DNA of 64,000 bases, taken from Ramlibacter sp. (lineage in GTDB: Bacteria > Pseudomonadota > Gammaproteobacteria > Burkholderiales > Burkholderiaceae_C). The translations under genes and the position numbers were made by a program. The stretch spans positions 62,001 to 126,000 of the forward strand of contig NZ_JAQGNQ010000128.1 of NCBI RefSeq assembly GCF_028291745.1, written 5' to 3'. Shown here in pieces: positions 52,375-61,885 of the stretch (positions are counted from its first letter, which is position 1; each line of letters begins with the position of its first letter). Under the pieces are notes generated by a model that saw only the letters and a list, made by a program, of their open reading frames with translations, was not told the origin of the DNA and made no database searches.

Positions 52375-53709
52375 TCAGCGCGCCGGCCGGGCCGGCGCCA
52401 CCTTCATGGAGGCGGCGATCGCCGCGGCAAGCACCAGGAAGCCCGCGACCACCATCAGCGCGATCGAGAAGCTGCCGGTGCGCGTCTTCACGAGCCCGAT
52501 CAGCCACGGGCCGATGAGGCCGCCGAACTGCGCGATCGTGTTCACCACCGCGATCGACACGGCCGCCGCTGCGCCGGTCATGAACGAGGCGTTGAGGCTC
52601 CAGAACAGCGAGTTGCCCGAGTTCATGCCGAGGCCGGCGATGCACAGGAACACATAAGCCCACACCGGCTCGTGCACCAGCGCACTCCCGGCCATGCCGA
52701 TGGCGCCGATCACGTAGACGAGCGCCAGGTGCCACTTGCGGTCGCCGGTGCGGTCGGAGCTCGCGCTGATCAGGATCGTGCCGATCACGCCCAGCAGCGG
52801 CGGCACGGCCGACAGGAAGCCGATCTCCAGGTAGCTCAGCTTGCCCATGCTCTTGATGATCAGGGGCAGCCACATCAGCATGCCGTAGATGCCCACCAGC
52901 GCGCAGCCGAACAGGATGGCCAGCAGCCACACGCGCGGGTCGCGCAGCGAGTCGAACAGCGAACCCTTGCCGCTCGCCTGCAGCTCCGTGCGCTCGGCGC
53001 GCAGCTCGGACTCGAGCCACTGCTTCTCGTCGCTGGTCAGCCACTTGGCCTGCGCGGGCGTGTTGGGCAGGTACACCAGGGTGAAGAATCCGAGCAGCAC
53101 GGTCGGCACGCCCTCGATGATGAACATCCACTGCCAGCCGTGCAGGCCGCCGACGTCGTTGGCATACGTGATCAGCGCGCTCGACACCGGCCCGCCCAGG
53201 ATGGCGGCGAAGGCGCCGGCGGTGATGTAGCCGCCCACCGCTCGCGCCCGGTACTGGCGCGGGAACCAGAAGGTCACGTAGAGCGCCATGCCGGGCAGCA
53301 CGCCGGCCTCGGTGAGACCGAGCAGGAAGCGCAGCGCGTCGAAGCTCCACTCGTTCCAGATGAAGGCGGTGACGGTCGCGACCGCGCCCCACGCAATCAG
53401 CAGCAGGCCGAGCCAGAACTTCGCGCCGAAGCGAAAGAGCGCGAGGTTGCTGGGGATCTGCGGGATCATGTAGCCGACGAAGAACACGCTGGCGCCGAAG
53501 CCGAAGACCGCGGGGCTGAAGCCCAGGTCCTGGTTCATCTGCAAGCCGGCGAAGCCGAGATTGATGCGATCCAGGTAGTTGAAGAACATCATCAGGAAGA
53601 GCAGCGGCACGAGCCGCAGGTAGATCTTCCGGACGGTGCTGTCCTGGGGATGGGCCGGGGTTTGTGTCCCGTTCAGGACGGTGGTACTGCTCACTTTGTC
53701 ACCTCGCAT
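52375..53709 (-). CDS. MFS transporter, anion:cation symporter (ACS) family
   Basis: A 444-aa 12-segment transporter with ACS hallmarks: LVPLLFLMMFFNYLDRINLGFAGLQMN, FGASVFFVGYMIPQIPSNL, RFLLGLTEAGVLPGMALYVTFWFP and a long central loop (PAQAKWLTSDEKQWLESEL). ACS members import aromatic acids, phthalate, hexuronates or tartrate. The 14-bp spacing to ligJ shows a shared transcript, which makes uptake of an aromatic or oxo-dicarboxylic acid likely. A GTG at 53694 is an alternative start. Confidence 0.88.
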   Translation of the reverse strand: MRGDKVSSTTVLNGTQTPAHPQDSTVRKIYLRLVPLLFLMMFFNYLDRINLGFAGLQMNQDLGFSPAVFGFGASVFFVGYMIPQIPSNLALFRFGAKFWLGLLLIAWGAVATVTAFIWNEWSFDALRFLLGLTEAGVLPGMALYVTFWFPRQYRARAVGGYITAGAFAAILGGPVSSALITYANDVGGLHGWQWMFIIEGVPTVLLGFFTLVYLPNTPAQAKWLTSDEKQWLESELRAERTELQASGKGSLFDSLRDPRVWLLAILFGCALVGIYGMLMWLPLIIKSMGKLSYLEIGFLSAVPPLLGVIGTILISASSDRTGDRKWHLALVYVIGAIGMAGSALVHEPVWAYVFLCIAGLGMNSGNSLFWSLNASFMTGAAAAVSIAVVNTIAQFGGLIGPWLIGLVKTRTGSFSIALMVVAGFLVLAAAIAASMKVAPARPAR

Positions 53710-53905
53710 TTTTTCCCTGGTATGCGGGCGTCCAGGCAGGACGGCCCTGACCCACTATTGTGATCGACCATCCGTTCGTCGTTCGCTGCCTCGGGTGCTG
53801 TGCTCCGCCCGGTGGCGGCGCGGCGCACGCGCAAGCAGCCCTGTGGCTGCGCTAAGCTCACCGGGCGGTTCTTTCTCTCCAATTCCGAACGAGGAGCACT
53901 CCATC

Positions 53906-55090
53906 ATGATCTGCAAGAAATTCGTGGTCCCCGCGGCCGTTGCCGTCTGCGCAGCGGCGGCGGCCCTGACCGCGGTGCCGGCGGCAGCGGCCGATCCGAT
54001 CAAGATCGGGCTGATCCTGCCCATGACGGGTCCCTTCTCGTACATGGGGCGGCAGGTCAGCGCCGGCGTGCAGCTGTACCTGGCGGAGCACGGCGACACC
54101 GTGGCGGGCCGCAAGATCGAGATCCTGCTGAAGGACGACGCCGGCACGCCCGACACCTCGCGCCGGCTGGCGCAGGAAATGGTGGTGAACGACAAGGTGA
54201 CGGTGCTGGCCGGATTCGGCCTCACGCCGCAAGCCTTCGCCACCGCGCCGATCGCCACCCAGGGCAAGACACCGATGGTGCTCATGCAGGCCGCCACGTC
54301 CTCGGTGACCGAGAAGTCGCCGTACATCGTGCGCACCAGCATGACGCTGCCGCAGGTGACCGTGCCCGTGGCGGAATGGGCTGCGCGCAACAACATCCAC
54401 AAGGTCGTGACGCTGGTCTCGGACTACGCGCCCGGCATCGACGCCGAGACGGCCTTCAAGAGCCGCTTCACCGCCAAGGGCGGCGAGGTCACCGCCTCCC
54501 TGCGCATGCCGATGATCACCAATGATTTCTCGCCCTACCTGCAGCGCGTGCGCGACGCCAAGCCGGACGCCGTGTTCGTGTTCGTTCCGGCGGGCGATTC
54601 GGCCGCCGTGTTCATGAAGCAGTTCGCCGAGCGCGGCCTCGACAAGGCCGGCGTCAAGCTGCTGGGCACGGGCGACATCGTGGACGATGACGTGCTCGGG
54701 AACATGGGCGACGTGGCGCTGGGCACGATCACCTCGCACCACTACTCCGCGGCGCATCCGTCGGCGGCCAACAAGAAGTTCGTCGCGGCCATCGAGAAGG
54801 CCAACAAGGGCATGCGACCGAGCTTCATGGCCGTGGGTGGCTACGACGGCATGCGCGTGATCATGGAGGGGCTCAAGGCCACCAACGGCGCTGGCGGCGA
54901 AGCGCTGGTGAACGCGATGAAGGGCCAGAAGTTCGAAAGCCCGCGCGGCCCGGTGCTGATCGACCCGCAGACCCGCGACATCGTGCAGGACGTCTACATC
55001 CGCAAGGTCGAACGCGTGAACGGCAAGTTGTTCAACGTGGAATTCGATGTCGAGAAAGCCGTGAAGGACCCGGGCAAGGCGGCGAAGTAA
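53906..55090 (+). CDS. Branched-chain amino acid-type ABC substrate-binding protein
   Basis: A 394-aa periplasmic receptor, with GAGGAG upstream of the ATG at 53906. Signal peptide VPAAVAVCAAAAALTAVPAAAA; mature type I fold starting DPIKIGLILPMTGPFSYMGRQVSAGVQLYLAEHGD; VVNDKVTVLAGFGLTPQAFATAPIA; PMVLMQAATSSVTEKSPYIVRTSMTLPQ; VFVPAGDSAAVFMKQFAERGLDKAGVKLLG. No transporter partner adjoins. Divergent from the ACS/LigJ pair across 196 bp, so it may serve the same aromatic-acid catabolism. Confidence 0.88.
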   Translation: MICKKFVVPAAVAVCAAAAALTAVPAAAADPIKIGLILPMTGPFSYMGRQVSAGVQLYLAEHGDTVAGRKIEILLKDDAGTPDTSRRLAQEMVVNDKVTVLAGFGLTPQAFATAPIATQGKTPMVLMQAATSSVTEKSPYIVRTSMTLPQVTVPVAEWAARNNIHKVVTLVSDYAPGIDAETAFKSRFTAKGGEVTASLRMPMITNDFSPYLQRVRDAKPDAVFVFVPAGDSAAVFMKQFAERGLDKAGVKLLGTGDIVDDDVLGNMGDVALGTITSHHYSAAHPSAANKKFVAAIEKANKGMRPSFMAVGGYDGMRVIMEGLKATNGAGGEALVNAMKGQKFESPRGPVLIDPQTRDIVQDVYIRKVERVNGKLFNVEFDVEKAVKDPGKAAK

Positions 55091-55099
55091 ACGGGTCTT

Positions 55100-55138
55100 G
55101 CTCCCTCCCCTCCGGGGGAGGCTTGGGGTCGGCGCGCT
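55100..55138. repeat. Family C repeat, single left arm
   Basis: GCTCCCTCCCCTCCGGGGGA and the following GGCTTGGGG segment match the left arm of the element inside the racemase gene (12368). It sits 9 bp after the receptor gene and just before the convergent hydrolase gene end. Confidence 0.7.
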
Positions 55139-55145
55139 CCCGCTT

Positions 55146-56288
55146 TCACCTCGCTTCTGAATACCCCATCCGCAACACGCCCCGGCTCGTCCCGTTCACC
55201 TTCCCGTCCCGCAGCCAGTCGATCGTGGCCTGGAACAGCAGCTGCCGGTTGCGCTCCCACATGGCGTTGTGCGAGGAGCAGGCGAGGTCGATCAGCACCT
55301 TGTTGTCGCCACCCCAATCCTCGTACAGCTCGCGCACGCGCCGCGGATCGACCTGCTTGTCGTGCTCGCCGGTGATCATCAGGAAGGGAATGCGCTCGCC
55401 GGCCACCGTCTCGCGGTTGAATCCCCAGGTCGGCACCGACGGCGCGCGCCGCACGCCGGGGGCCCATCTCGCGCCGACGGGGTCCGACTCCAGCATCTCG
55501 TCGAAGATGTCCTTGGCCACGGCCGCGTCGTACTGGCCGGGGCAGCCGACCTGCCGGTCCCAGTTGGCGATGAAGTCGGTGCGCGACTGCACGGTCAGCG
55601 CGCCATCGATGCGCGGCAGCGACGCGGGTGCCGACAGGGCGGAGTCGCGCGTATAGGCAGGCGCGAGCACCGCAATCCGCTCGACTTTCTCCGGGTGCCG
55701 CGCCGTGTAGCCGGCGATGCGCGGGCCGCCCTGTGACCAGCCGACCAGCGAGACGCGCTCCACCCCGCGCAAGGCGCGAACGAAATCCACGGCTGCATCG
55801 ATGTCCTTCCAGTCGGAGTCCATGGTGGTGATCGCGGTGGCTTGCGACGGCTCGCAGGCTGCCGGAATCACCCCGGGGACGAAGCGCGCCTGCTGCTGCC
55901 TGGCCAGGTTGCACGCATCGTTCATCGCCGGCGGCCGGCTCGAGCGGCCGTAGCCCGTCATGTCGACGGCGAACGTGTCGAAGCCGGCGCGCGCCACGGC
56001 GTCGAGCCAGCTGTAGTCCGCGCGGCGCGAGTCGAAGGAGACCTCGGCCGGCGTGCCCGCGCCGTGCACGAACAGGACCACCGGTCGTGCGCCGCGCTCG
56101 GCAGCGGCGGCCGGCGCCACCTCGCGCAGATAGAGCTGGGCCTGCTGACCCGCGAGGCCGGGGGCCGAAGAGACCACGTTGACGCGATGCTCCCGTGCGA
56201 CCAGGCCCGCAGGCGCCTGCGGCGAAGAGGACGCACAGGCGGCGACGAGGAAGCTCGCGGCAAGGCACGCCGGCAGGTAAAGGCGCAT
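55146..56288 (-). CDS. Lipoprotein alpha/beta hydrolase
   Basis: A 380-aa lipid-anchored hydrolase: signal peptide and lipobox LVAACASSS. The catalytic core shows PVVLFVHGAGTPAEVSFD (oxyanion hole), TFAVDMTGYGRSSRP, the nucleophile elbow VSLVGWSQGGPRIAGY (Ser) and a C-terminal DLACSSHNAMWE (His), with PFLMITGEHDKQVDPRR giving the acid Asp. Start at 56288 is chosen because it begins with the signal peptide. The substrate is not evident; esterase or epoxide-hydrolase-like action is likely. Confidence 0.82.
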   Translation of the reverse strand: MRLYLPACLAASFLVAACASSSPQAPAGLVAREHRVNVVSSAPGLAGQQAQLYLREVAPAAAAERGARPVVLFVHGAGTPAEVSFDSRRADYSWLDAVARAGFDTFAVDMTGYGRSSRPPAMNDACNLARQQQARFVPGVIPAACEPSQATAITTMDSDWKDIDAAVDFVRALRGVERVSLVGWSQGGPRIAGYTARHPEKVERIAVLAPAYTRDSALSAPASLPRIDGALTVQSRTDFIANWDRQVGCPGQYDAAVAKDIFDEMLESDPVGARWAPGVRRAPSVPTWGFNRETVAGERIPFLMITGEHDKQVDPRRVRELYEDWGGDNKVLIDLACSSHNAMWERNRQLLFQATIDWLRDGKVNGTSRGVLRMGYSEAR

Positions 56289-56414
56289 GGAAGGCTCCTG
56301 GTGTGATGCCGGACGAAGCTTTCCGGCCACGCACGCCGGTGTCATCGGTACAAACGTGCACCCGTTTGCGCGCACCGATGGCATGCCCGGGCCGCCCGCG
56401 CTACAGCGATACCG

Positions 56415-57647
56415 TCAGGGCCTGGGCCGCGCCGGCCGGTTCTGGCGCACCGCGCGCAGCACCCACGCAGCCAGTGCCGCGCTCGCCAGGGTTGCCACGG
56501 CAAGATCGGGCCAGATCGTCACCACCTGCACGTGCGCGGCGGAGGCAAGCTCGTGCGTGAGGAAGTAGAGACCCGTCATGCCGGTGACAGCCATCAGGAA
56601 GAGGCTGCACAGGTCGATCGCTTGCCACGCCGCGTGCTCCGGCAGCCGGCGCGGCAGGCGGTTGCGCGTGGTCGCCAGGATGAACAGGGGGAACAGCATC
56701 GGCAGGTGGCCGATCGCATCCACCGCGCCCACCGCAGGAATCGCGGCCACCAGCATGAAGAACAGCACGGCGGCCGCCACCTGCGACGACACGCCGCCAA
56801 ACAGCATCAGGAAGGCGAGCGCCACCTCGATGAAGCCGGCCGCCATCGCCCAGAAGTTCGGGGCCAGACCCATGGCCAGCGTGGGCAGCTGGTTGCGCAG
56901 GATGTCGCAGGTCCACTCGGGGTAGAGCCACTTCTCGATGCCCACCCACAGGAAGCTGGTGGCGACCATGAGGCGCAGCACGAGCAGGCCGTCGGCCGCG
57001 CCGTGCCGCTGCGAGAGGCGATCCAGCGAGAGGAACACGCAGACCCCGAGGAACAGCTGGTAGTCCATCAGGTGCACGATGCCGTACACGTGGGCCGAAT
57101 AGAGGTACAGCAGCACCACGCCTGCGCAAGCCGGGATCACGCCGGCGCGGAACAGCATGCCGGCGGCAATCGCCAGTTGCAGCGGCAGCACCCACGAGGT
57201 CGGCGACTTGAGCTCCGGCGTGAGCGTGATCGGCTGGTCGCGGTAGTAGATGGCGATCGCAGCGAAGAACAACGCGCAGCCGATGCGCAGCACCGGGGCG
57301 GCGGCTTGCGACATGCGACTGTCGATGCGTCGCAGCAGGTGCATCAAGCGGCTGTTGCCTTCGGCGAGCCGCACGTCGATGCCGCGCACGCCGCCGACCA
57401 CCACCAGGGCGAGCAGCAGGAGCGCGACGAAAAAGGGTGAAGTGAGAAGCGTCGTCAGCGCCTGCGGAGCGACGTTGTCGGCCGCCACCTGGCTGAACCA
57501 GCGGACATGGGCCTGGGCCAATCCGGGCAACATGATGGTCACGGCGCAAGCCGCGAGATGCCAGGAGGAACATCGTTTAGCGCGCCTCCCGATCGCGGAT
57601 TCGATCCCGCATGCGCGCCCACGATCCGCCTGGAATGGCTGGTCCAT
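56415..57647 (-). CDS. Polytopic membrane protein, DoxX-like
   Basis: A 410-aa integral membrane protein with about 10 hydrophobic segments. It begins, after a short Arg-rich tail, with LAACAVTIMLPGLAQAHVRWFSQ, resembling a signal anchor, and later contains RLMVATSFLWVGIEKWLYPEW and APNFWAMAAGFIEVALAFLMLFGGVSS, which fit DoxX/TQO-type membrane modules. AGGAGGGAATTG precedes the ATG at 57647; a longer frame reaches 57722. Function unknown; relatives are linked to quinone or redox functions. Confidence 0.7.
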   Translation of the reverse strand: MDQPFQADRGRACGIESAIGRRAKRCSSWHLAACAVTIMLPGLAQAHVRWFSQVAADNVAPQALTTLLTSPFFVALLLLALVVVGGVRGIDVRLAEGNSRLMHLLRRIDSRMSQAAAPVLRIGCALFFAAIAIYYRDQPITLTPELKSPTSWVLPLQLAIAAGMLFRAGVIPACAGVVLLYLYSAHVYGIVHLMDYQLFLGVCVFLSLDRLSQRHGAADGLLVLRLMVATSFLWVGIEKWLYPEWTCDILRNQLPTLAMGLAPNFWAMAAGFIEVALAFLMLFGGVSSQVAAAVLFFMLVAAIPAVGAVDAIGHLPMLFPLFILATTRNRLPRRLPEHAAWQAIDLCSLFLMAVTGMTGLYFLTHELASAAHVQVVTIWPDLAVATLASAALAAWVLRAVRQNRPARPRP

Positions 57648-57904
57648 CAATTCCCTCCTGCTCGGCGCACGGTGCGCCAATCCCTCACGACCGATCGGTG
57701 TCGGCCGGCCTGCTGCGATCAACGCCGCACGGATCGCGCCACGGCGCGCGCCGCGCAGTCGTTGCGCTCCGGCGAGAGGCGCCGGAAAAGATCACGCAGC
57801 ACAGGGGGTTCGCTGCAGGAAAGCGCGGGGCGCGGTGGGGAATCGTCCCCACGTTCGGGGGCGCGGCACCGGGGTACCCGCGGCCGCTTGCGCGCGCAAG
57901 ACGG

Positions 57905-58411
57905 CTATTCGCCTTGCCAGTAGTCGACGTTGTCCTCTTGCCGACCGACATGCCGGAAGCCTTGCGGGCCCATGCCATCGAGCACGGCCAACTTGCCGGT
58001 GTCGGGGTACTGGCAGACTTCCGGCTGCAGCATCGTGCTGACGGCCAGGTACTTCAGCGCAGACGTGCCGGTATTCACGAACTGGTGGGCGACCTCCGGT
58101 CCGCCCGGCGCACACGACACCACGTCGCCCGCCCGCACGGGAAAGGCCTGGTCGCCGAAGCGCAGCTCGCCGTCCCCTTCGATCACGAAGAACAGTTCCT
58201 CGTTGGAACGGTGGCTGTGAAACGGAAAGGCGCGCTTGCCGGGCGCCACCTCCGTCACGTTGCATCCCAGCTTCTTCGCGCCCAGCGGCCGGCCCAGGGG
58301 CGCCATGCGGCCGCCGAAGCGCGCGGCCGGCAATTCGCTGCCCATCATGCGCGACAGGTCCGCCAGGTCGGTGTAGCTCGCATCGGCGATATTCAGGATC
58401 GGATTGGCCAT
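57905..58411 (-). CDS. Cupin domain protein
   Basis: A 168-aa single-cupin protein. Motif 1 is FPFHSHRSNEELFFVIEGDGEL (His pair and Glu for metal) and motif 2 GPEVAHQFVNTGTSALKYLAVS; GCNVTEVAPGKRAF precedes. Such proteins bind Fe, Mn or Zn and act as small dioxygenases, isomerases or ligand-binding proteins. The 257 bp between this gene and the next one on the strand hold no convincing gene. Start 58411. Confidence 0.85.
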   Translation of the reverse strand: MANPILNIADASYTDLADLSRMMGSELPAARFGGRMAPLGRPLGAKKLGCNVTEVAPGKRAFPFHSHRSNEELFFVIEGDGELRFGDQAFPVRAGDVVSCAPGGPEVAHQFVNTGTSALKYLAVSTMLQPEVCQYPDTGKLAVLDGMGPQGFRHVGRQEDNVDYWQGE

Positions 58412-58444
58412 CTGCTTCCTTCAGGAATTGGCTAGGTCACGAAT

Positions 58445-58514
58445 GTAGGGTCGGGTGCCGCAGGCACCGCACCGTTGCGCACGGAGGTGGTATGCCTGCG
58501 GCACCCCAGCCTAC
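58445..58514. repeat. Family A palindromic repeat, copy 3
   Basis: A 70-bp diverged inverted repeat: left arm GTAGGGTCGGGTGCCGCAGG, right arm TGCGGCACCCCAGCCTAC. It lies in the divergent spacer between the cupin gene and the 697-aa hydrolase gene. Confidence 0.75.
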
Positions 58515-58603
58515 AAGGATGCAGTGCCGTACCGCCCCGGGCAGCCACCCTTGTGCCCCGCCAGCGGGCTGGCTAGCATCGCGGCCTTCCCTGGAGGGCT
58601 GCC

Positions 58604-60697
58604 ATGCTCCGCTGCCGTTTCCCTTGCGCGCTGCTCGCGCTGGCGCTTGCCGCGCCCCTGGCGCACGCGCGCGTCACGCGCATCGTGATCGACGAGACGC
58701 TCCCTTTGCCGGCCTCCGAGTCAGGGGGTGTCGCCAGCGAGCGCATCGCCGGACGCGCCTTCGGTGAACTCGACCCGGCAGTGAGCGTCAACGCGATCAT
58801 CAACGACCTGCCGCTGGCGCGCGATGCCGACGGCCGGGTGCGCTACGTCGCCACCTTCGTGATCACGCGGCCCGTGGACCTGGCGCGCGCCAGCGGCCTG
58901 ATGTGGCACGAGGTGCCCAACCGCGGACTGCGCCGGCCCAACGTGCCGGCGGAGCGCGCCAACGGCGACATCGATCTCACCAGCGCCTGGCAGGGCGACA
59001 ACGCCGGTGCGACCGCCGTGCGCGCCACCGCGGCCGTCGACCAGCCGCACTGGCTGAAGCTGCCGATCGCGCACAACGGCGACGGCTCGCCCGTTACCGG
59101 CGAAGTCTTCGGCCGCATCGTCAATCGCAGCGGCGCCGACTCGCAGCCGCTGATCGTGCAGACCAACCCGGTGCCCTACCGGCCGGTCTCGCTGGATACG
59201 CGCGCGTCGCGCCTGGTCTCGCGGGTGGCCGAGTCCACGCGCGGGGAGGTGATCGGCGAGACCGCGATCGCGCCCGGCGACTGGGCCTGGGCCCGCTGCG
59301 ATGCCTCGCATCCCTTCCCCGGCACGCCGGACCCCACGCAGATCTGCCTGCGCAATGGCTTCGATGCGCATCGTCTCTACCAGGTCGTCTTCCGCTCCGC
59401 CGACGCCTACGTGCTGGGCGTCGGCTTCGCAGCGTGGCGCGATGTCGGCGTGTTCTTCAAGACGGCGCGCGCGGACGACGCCGGCACGCCCAATCCCGTT
59501 GCCGGTGCGGTCACGCACAGCATAGGACGAGGCGTCTCGCAGTCCGGCAACTTCCTGCGCGGCTGGCTGCACCTGGGCTTCAACCAGGACGAGGCGGGCC
59601 GCCAGGTGCATGACGGCCTGTGGCCCATCATCGCCGGGCGCCGCATCGCCCTGAACTTCCGTTGGGCCCAGCCCGATGGCGTGCTGGAGCTCTATCAGGC
59701 CGGCAGCGAAGGCCCGCAGTGGTGGCTGCCGCAGGCCGACCCGGTGCGCGGCGTCGCGGCCGCGGGCCTGCTGGATCGCTGCCTGGCCACGCGCACCTGC
59801 CCGAAGATCATCGAGCACTTCGGCGCGGCGGAGGTGTGGGCCCTGAAGCTCACGCCGGAATGGGTGGGCACCGACGCGCGTGCCGACCTGCCGCTGCCGC
59901 CCAACGTGCGCCGCTACTACATCGCGAGCAGCACCCACGGCGGTGGCGCCGGCGGCTTCGACAGCAGCGTGCCCGGCGCGGGCCTGCCCACGCAGGGGCC
60001 GACCTGCCCCGGCAACAACTACGGCACCGGCCTGCTGCCCGCCAACCCGATGCCGCACACCGAGACGGTGAATGCGCTGCGCGTGCACTTTCGCAACTGG
60101 GTGATGCGCGGCATCGAGCCGCCACCGAGCCAGTGGCCCACGCTCGCCGCGGGCACGCTGGTGCCCGCTCACAAGCTGGCGCTGGGATTCCCCTCGCTGC
60201 CGCAGCTACGGCCCACGGTGCCGGAGCCCGACTTCATCATGCCGGTGCTCGATTACGAATGGGGCGAGCGCTTCAGTGCGGTCGACGGCTCCGGCATCCC
60301 GGCGAACGCGCCGCCCGCGATCCGGCAGGTGCTGGCCATGCTCGCGCCCAAGGTCGATGCCGACGGCAACGAACTCGGCGGCGTGCCGGTGGTGCTGCGC
60401 GATGCGCCGCTGGGCACGTATCTCGGTTGGAACGTCACCGCCGGCGGCGCGCGCCCCTTCCACCAGGGCCAGATCTGCAATTACGTGGGCGGCATGGTGC
60501 CGTTCGCGCGCACCCGGGCCGAGCGCGTCGCACTGGCCGATCCGCGGCTTTCGCTGGAGGAGCGCTACGGAACGCACGAGGGCTATGTCGAGGCGGTGCG
60601 CAAGGCAGCGGACCGCGCCATGGGCGCGGGCTTCCTGCTGCGCGAGGATGCGCAGCGGCTGGTGCGCGAGGCCGAAGGCAGCCGGGTGCTGCGATGA
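58604..60697 (+). CDS. Secreted alpha/beta hydrolase-domain protein (697 aa)
   Basis: A large exported hydrolase: signal peptide ALLALALAAPLAHA, then a long N-terminal beta-rich region (VTRIVIDETLPL...). The nucleophile region reads GRGVSQSGNFLRGW, and STHGGGAGGF and PAHKLALGFPSLPQLRP match the alpha/beta hydrolase domain family used in long secreted proteins (Abhydrolase_10 type). Full length and intact frame suggest a working enzyme on a polymeric or envelope ester. No paralog or exporter gene is next to it. Confidence 0.78.
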   Translation: MLRCRFPCALLALALAAPLAHARVTRIVIDETLPLPASESGGVASERIAGRAFGELDPAVSVNAIINDLPLARDADGRVRYVATFVITRPVDLARASGLMWHEVPNRGLRRPNVPAERANGDIDLTSAWQGDNAGATAVRATAAVDQPHWLKLPIAHNGDGSPVTGEVFGRIVNRSGADSQPLIVQTNPVPYRPVSLDTRASRLVSRVAESTRGEVIGETAIAPGDWAWARCDASHPFPGTPDPTQICLRNGFDAHRLYQVVFRSADAYVLGVGFAAWRDVGVFFKTARADDAGTPNPVAGAVTHSIGRGVSQSGNFLRGWLHLGFNQDEAGRQVHDGLWPIIAGRRIALNFRWAQPDGVLELYQAGSEGPQWWLPQADPVRGVAAAGLLDRCLATRTCPKIIEHFGAAEVWALKLTPEWVGTDARADLPLPPNVRRYYIASSTHGGGAGGFDSSVPGAGLPTQGPTCPGNNYGTGLLPANPMPHTETVNALRVHFRNWVMRGIEPPPSQWPTLAAGTLVPAHKLALGFPSLPQLRPTVPEPDFIMPVLDYEWGERFSAVDGSGIPANAPPAIRQVLAMLAPKVDADGNELGGVPVVLRDAPLGTYLGWNVTAGGARPFHQGQICNYVGGMVPFARTRAERVALADPRLSLEERYGTHEGYVEAVRKAADRAMGAGFLLREDAQRLVREAEGSRVLR

Positions 60698-60859
60698 CGG
60701 TCCTTCGCCCTGGGGCTCGATCCCTGCCGCCGCAGGGTGAGATCACCTGCTCCTGAGCTTCACATCACAGGGTAGCTATTTGCGTCCTGTTGCCGCGCGT
60801 TCACCGCGTTGTGCCGATGGTCAGCACCTCTGCGGACACTGGCGAGAGACAATTCGCCA

Positions 60860-61084
60860 ATGCGAGTCACTTATGCCAGCGAGTCCTGGCCGGATACCAC
60901 GTACGAAATCGAGACGGACCGGTTCGGGAATTACACCATCAGAGCGGGGGGAAGGGTTGTCAAGCGCGTGACCTCGGTCACCGACTACGTCGGCAAGCCG
61001 AAGTGGGGCAGCAAGAAGCTGGAACTGAGTGCGATCGACGACGCCAAGGCGGCCATCGCCCAGTTCAGGTCGGCCTTCGGCTAG
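60860..61084 (+). CDS. Small conserved-looking hypothetical protein
   Basis: A 74-aa protein from the ATG at 60860: YASESWPDTTYEIETDRFGNYTIRAGGRVVKRVTSVTDYVGKPKWGSKKL then ending KAAIAQFRSAFG. Its beta-rich, charged nature looks like a real small domain rather than GC-rich noise. No family is recognised. Its stop is 5 bp before the convergent GST stop. Confidence 0.6.
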   Translation: MRVTYASESWPDTTYEIETDRFGNYTIRAGGRVVKRVTSVTDYVGKPKWGSKKLELSAIDDAKAAIAQFRSAFG

Positions 61085-61089
61085 GGCCT

Positions 61090-61746
61090 TCAGTCGCGAT
61101 CCGGCGCCCCCAAGGGGAAGTACGGGCGGAATGGCCGAGCTTCCTCGACGGCGCGCGCGAAGGAAGGGCGGGCCAGCAAACGGTCACGATAGGCGCGCAG
61201 CACGGGGCACGCCTGCGGGATCCGGTGCGTCCAGTCCGCGTAGAAGAGCGATGGCGCAGCGGCGCAGTCGGCCAGCGTGAAGTCGCTGCCTGCCGCCCAT
61301 GTCCGGTTCGCAAGCCGCTGCTCCAGCCATGCGTAGGCCCGCTCCAGCTGCTCTTGCGCAAGCGCCAGGCCGTCCTTTCGCTTGCCGGGGTCGCCACTCA
61401 AGGCCCCGCCCACGGCGTGCTGCACCGGCGTCATGACGTGCAGATCGAAAAAGCGATCCAGGAAGCGGACATCGAGTGCCGCCATCGGGTCCGCGGGCAG
61501 CAAGCGCACCGGGCCCGGATGAACGAGCTGCAGGTACTCGATGATGATGCTCGTCTCGGCGACGTCGCGCTCGCCATCCACGAGCAAGGGGAACTTGCGC
61601 ATGGGCCAGCGCTGCAGCCACTCGGCCGAGTGCCGCGGGTTGCCCTCGAGCGTGCGGAACTCGAAGGGGATGCCGTTCTCGTACAGCGCAATCAGGACCT
61701 TCTGCGTGTACGAGGAAAACGGATGACCGTAAAGGGCGAGCGACAT
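61090..61746 (-). CDS. Glutathione S-transferase family protein
   Basis: A 218-aa cytosolic GST. The thioredoxin-like N-domain reads ALYGHPFSSYTQKVLIALYENGIPFEFRTLEG, with FPLLVDGERDVAETSIIIEYL holding the cis-Pro and glutathione gamma-Glu site. The C-terminal helical domain has WAAGSDFTLADCAAAPSLFYADW. Probably conjugates or isomerises electrophiles. Start 61746 gives a normal N-terminus. Confidence 0.88.
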   Translation of the reverse strand: MSLALYGHPFSSYTQKVLIALYENGIPFEFRTLEGNPRHSAEWLQRWPMRKFPLLVDGERDVAETSIIIEYLQLVHPGPVRLLPADPMAALDVRFLDRFFDLHVMTPVQHAVGGALSGDPGKRKDGLALAQEQLERAYAWLEQRLANRTWAAGSDFTLADCAAAPSLFYADWTHRIPQACPVLRAYRDRLLARPSFARAVEEARPFRPYFPLGAPDRD

Positions 61747-61885
61747 GGCAGGGGCTCCTGGTTCAGGCGTGGCAGCTTGCCGATGGGCAATGCCGCCCAT
61801 TATGTTGGAGCTGCCTTGAAAATCATCGCTTGCGGGCGGAACGCGCTCGCTATCGTCGCGCCCTGTCCAACAACCTTGCCAGACA

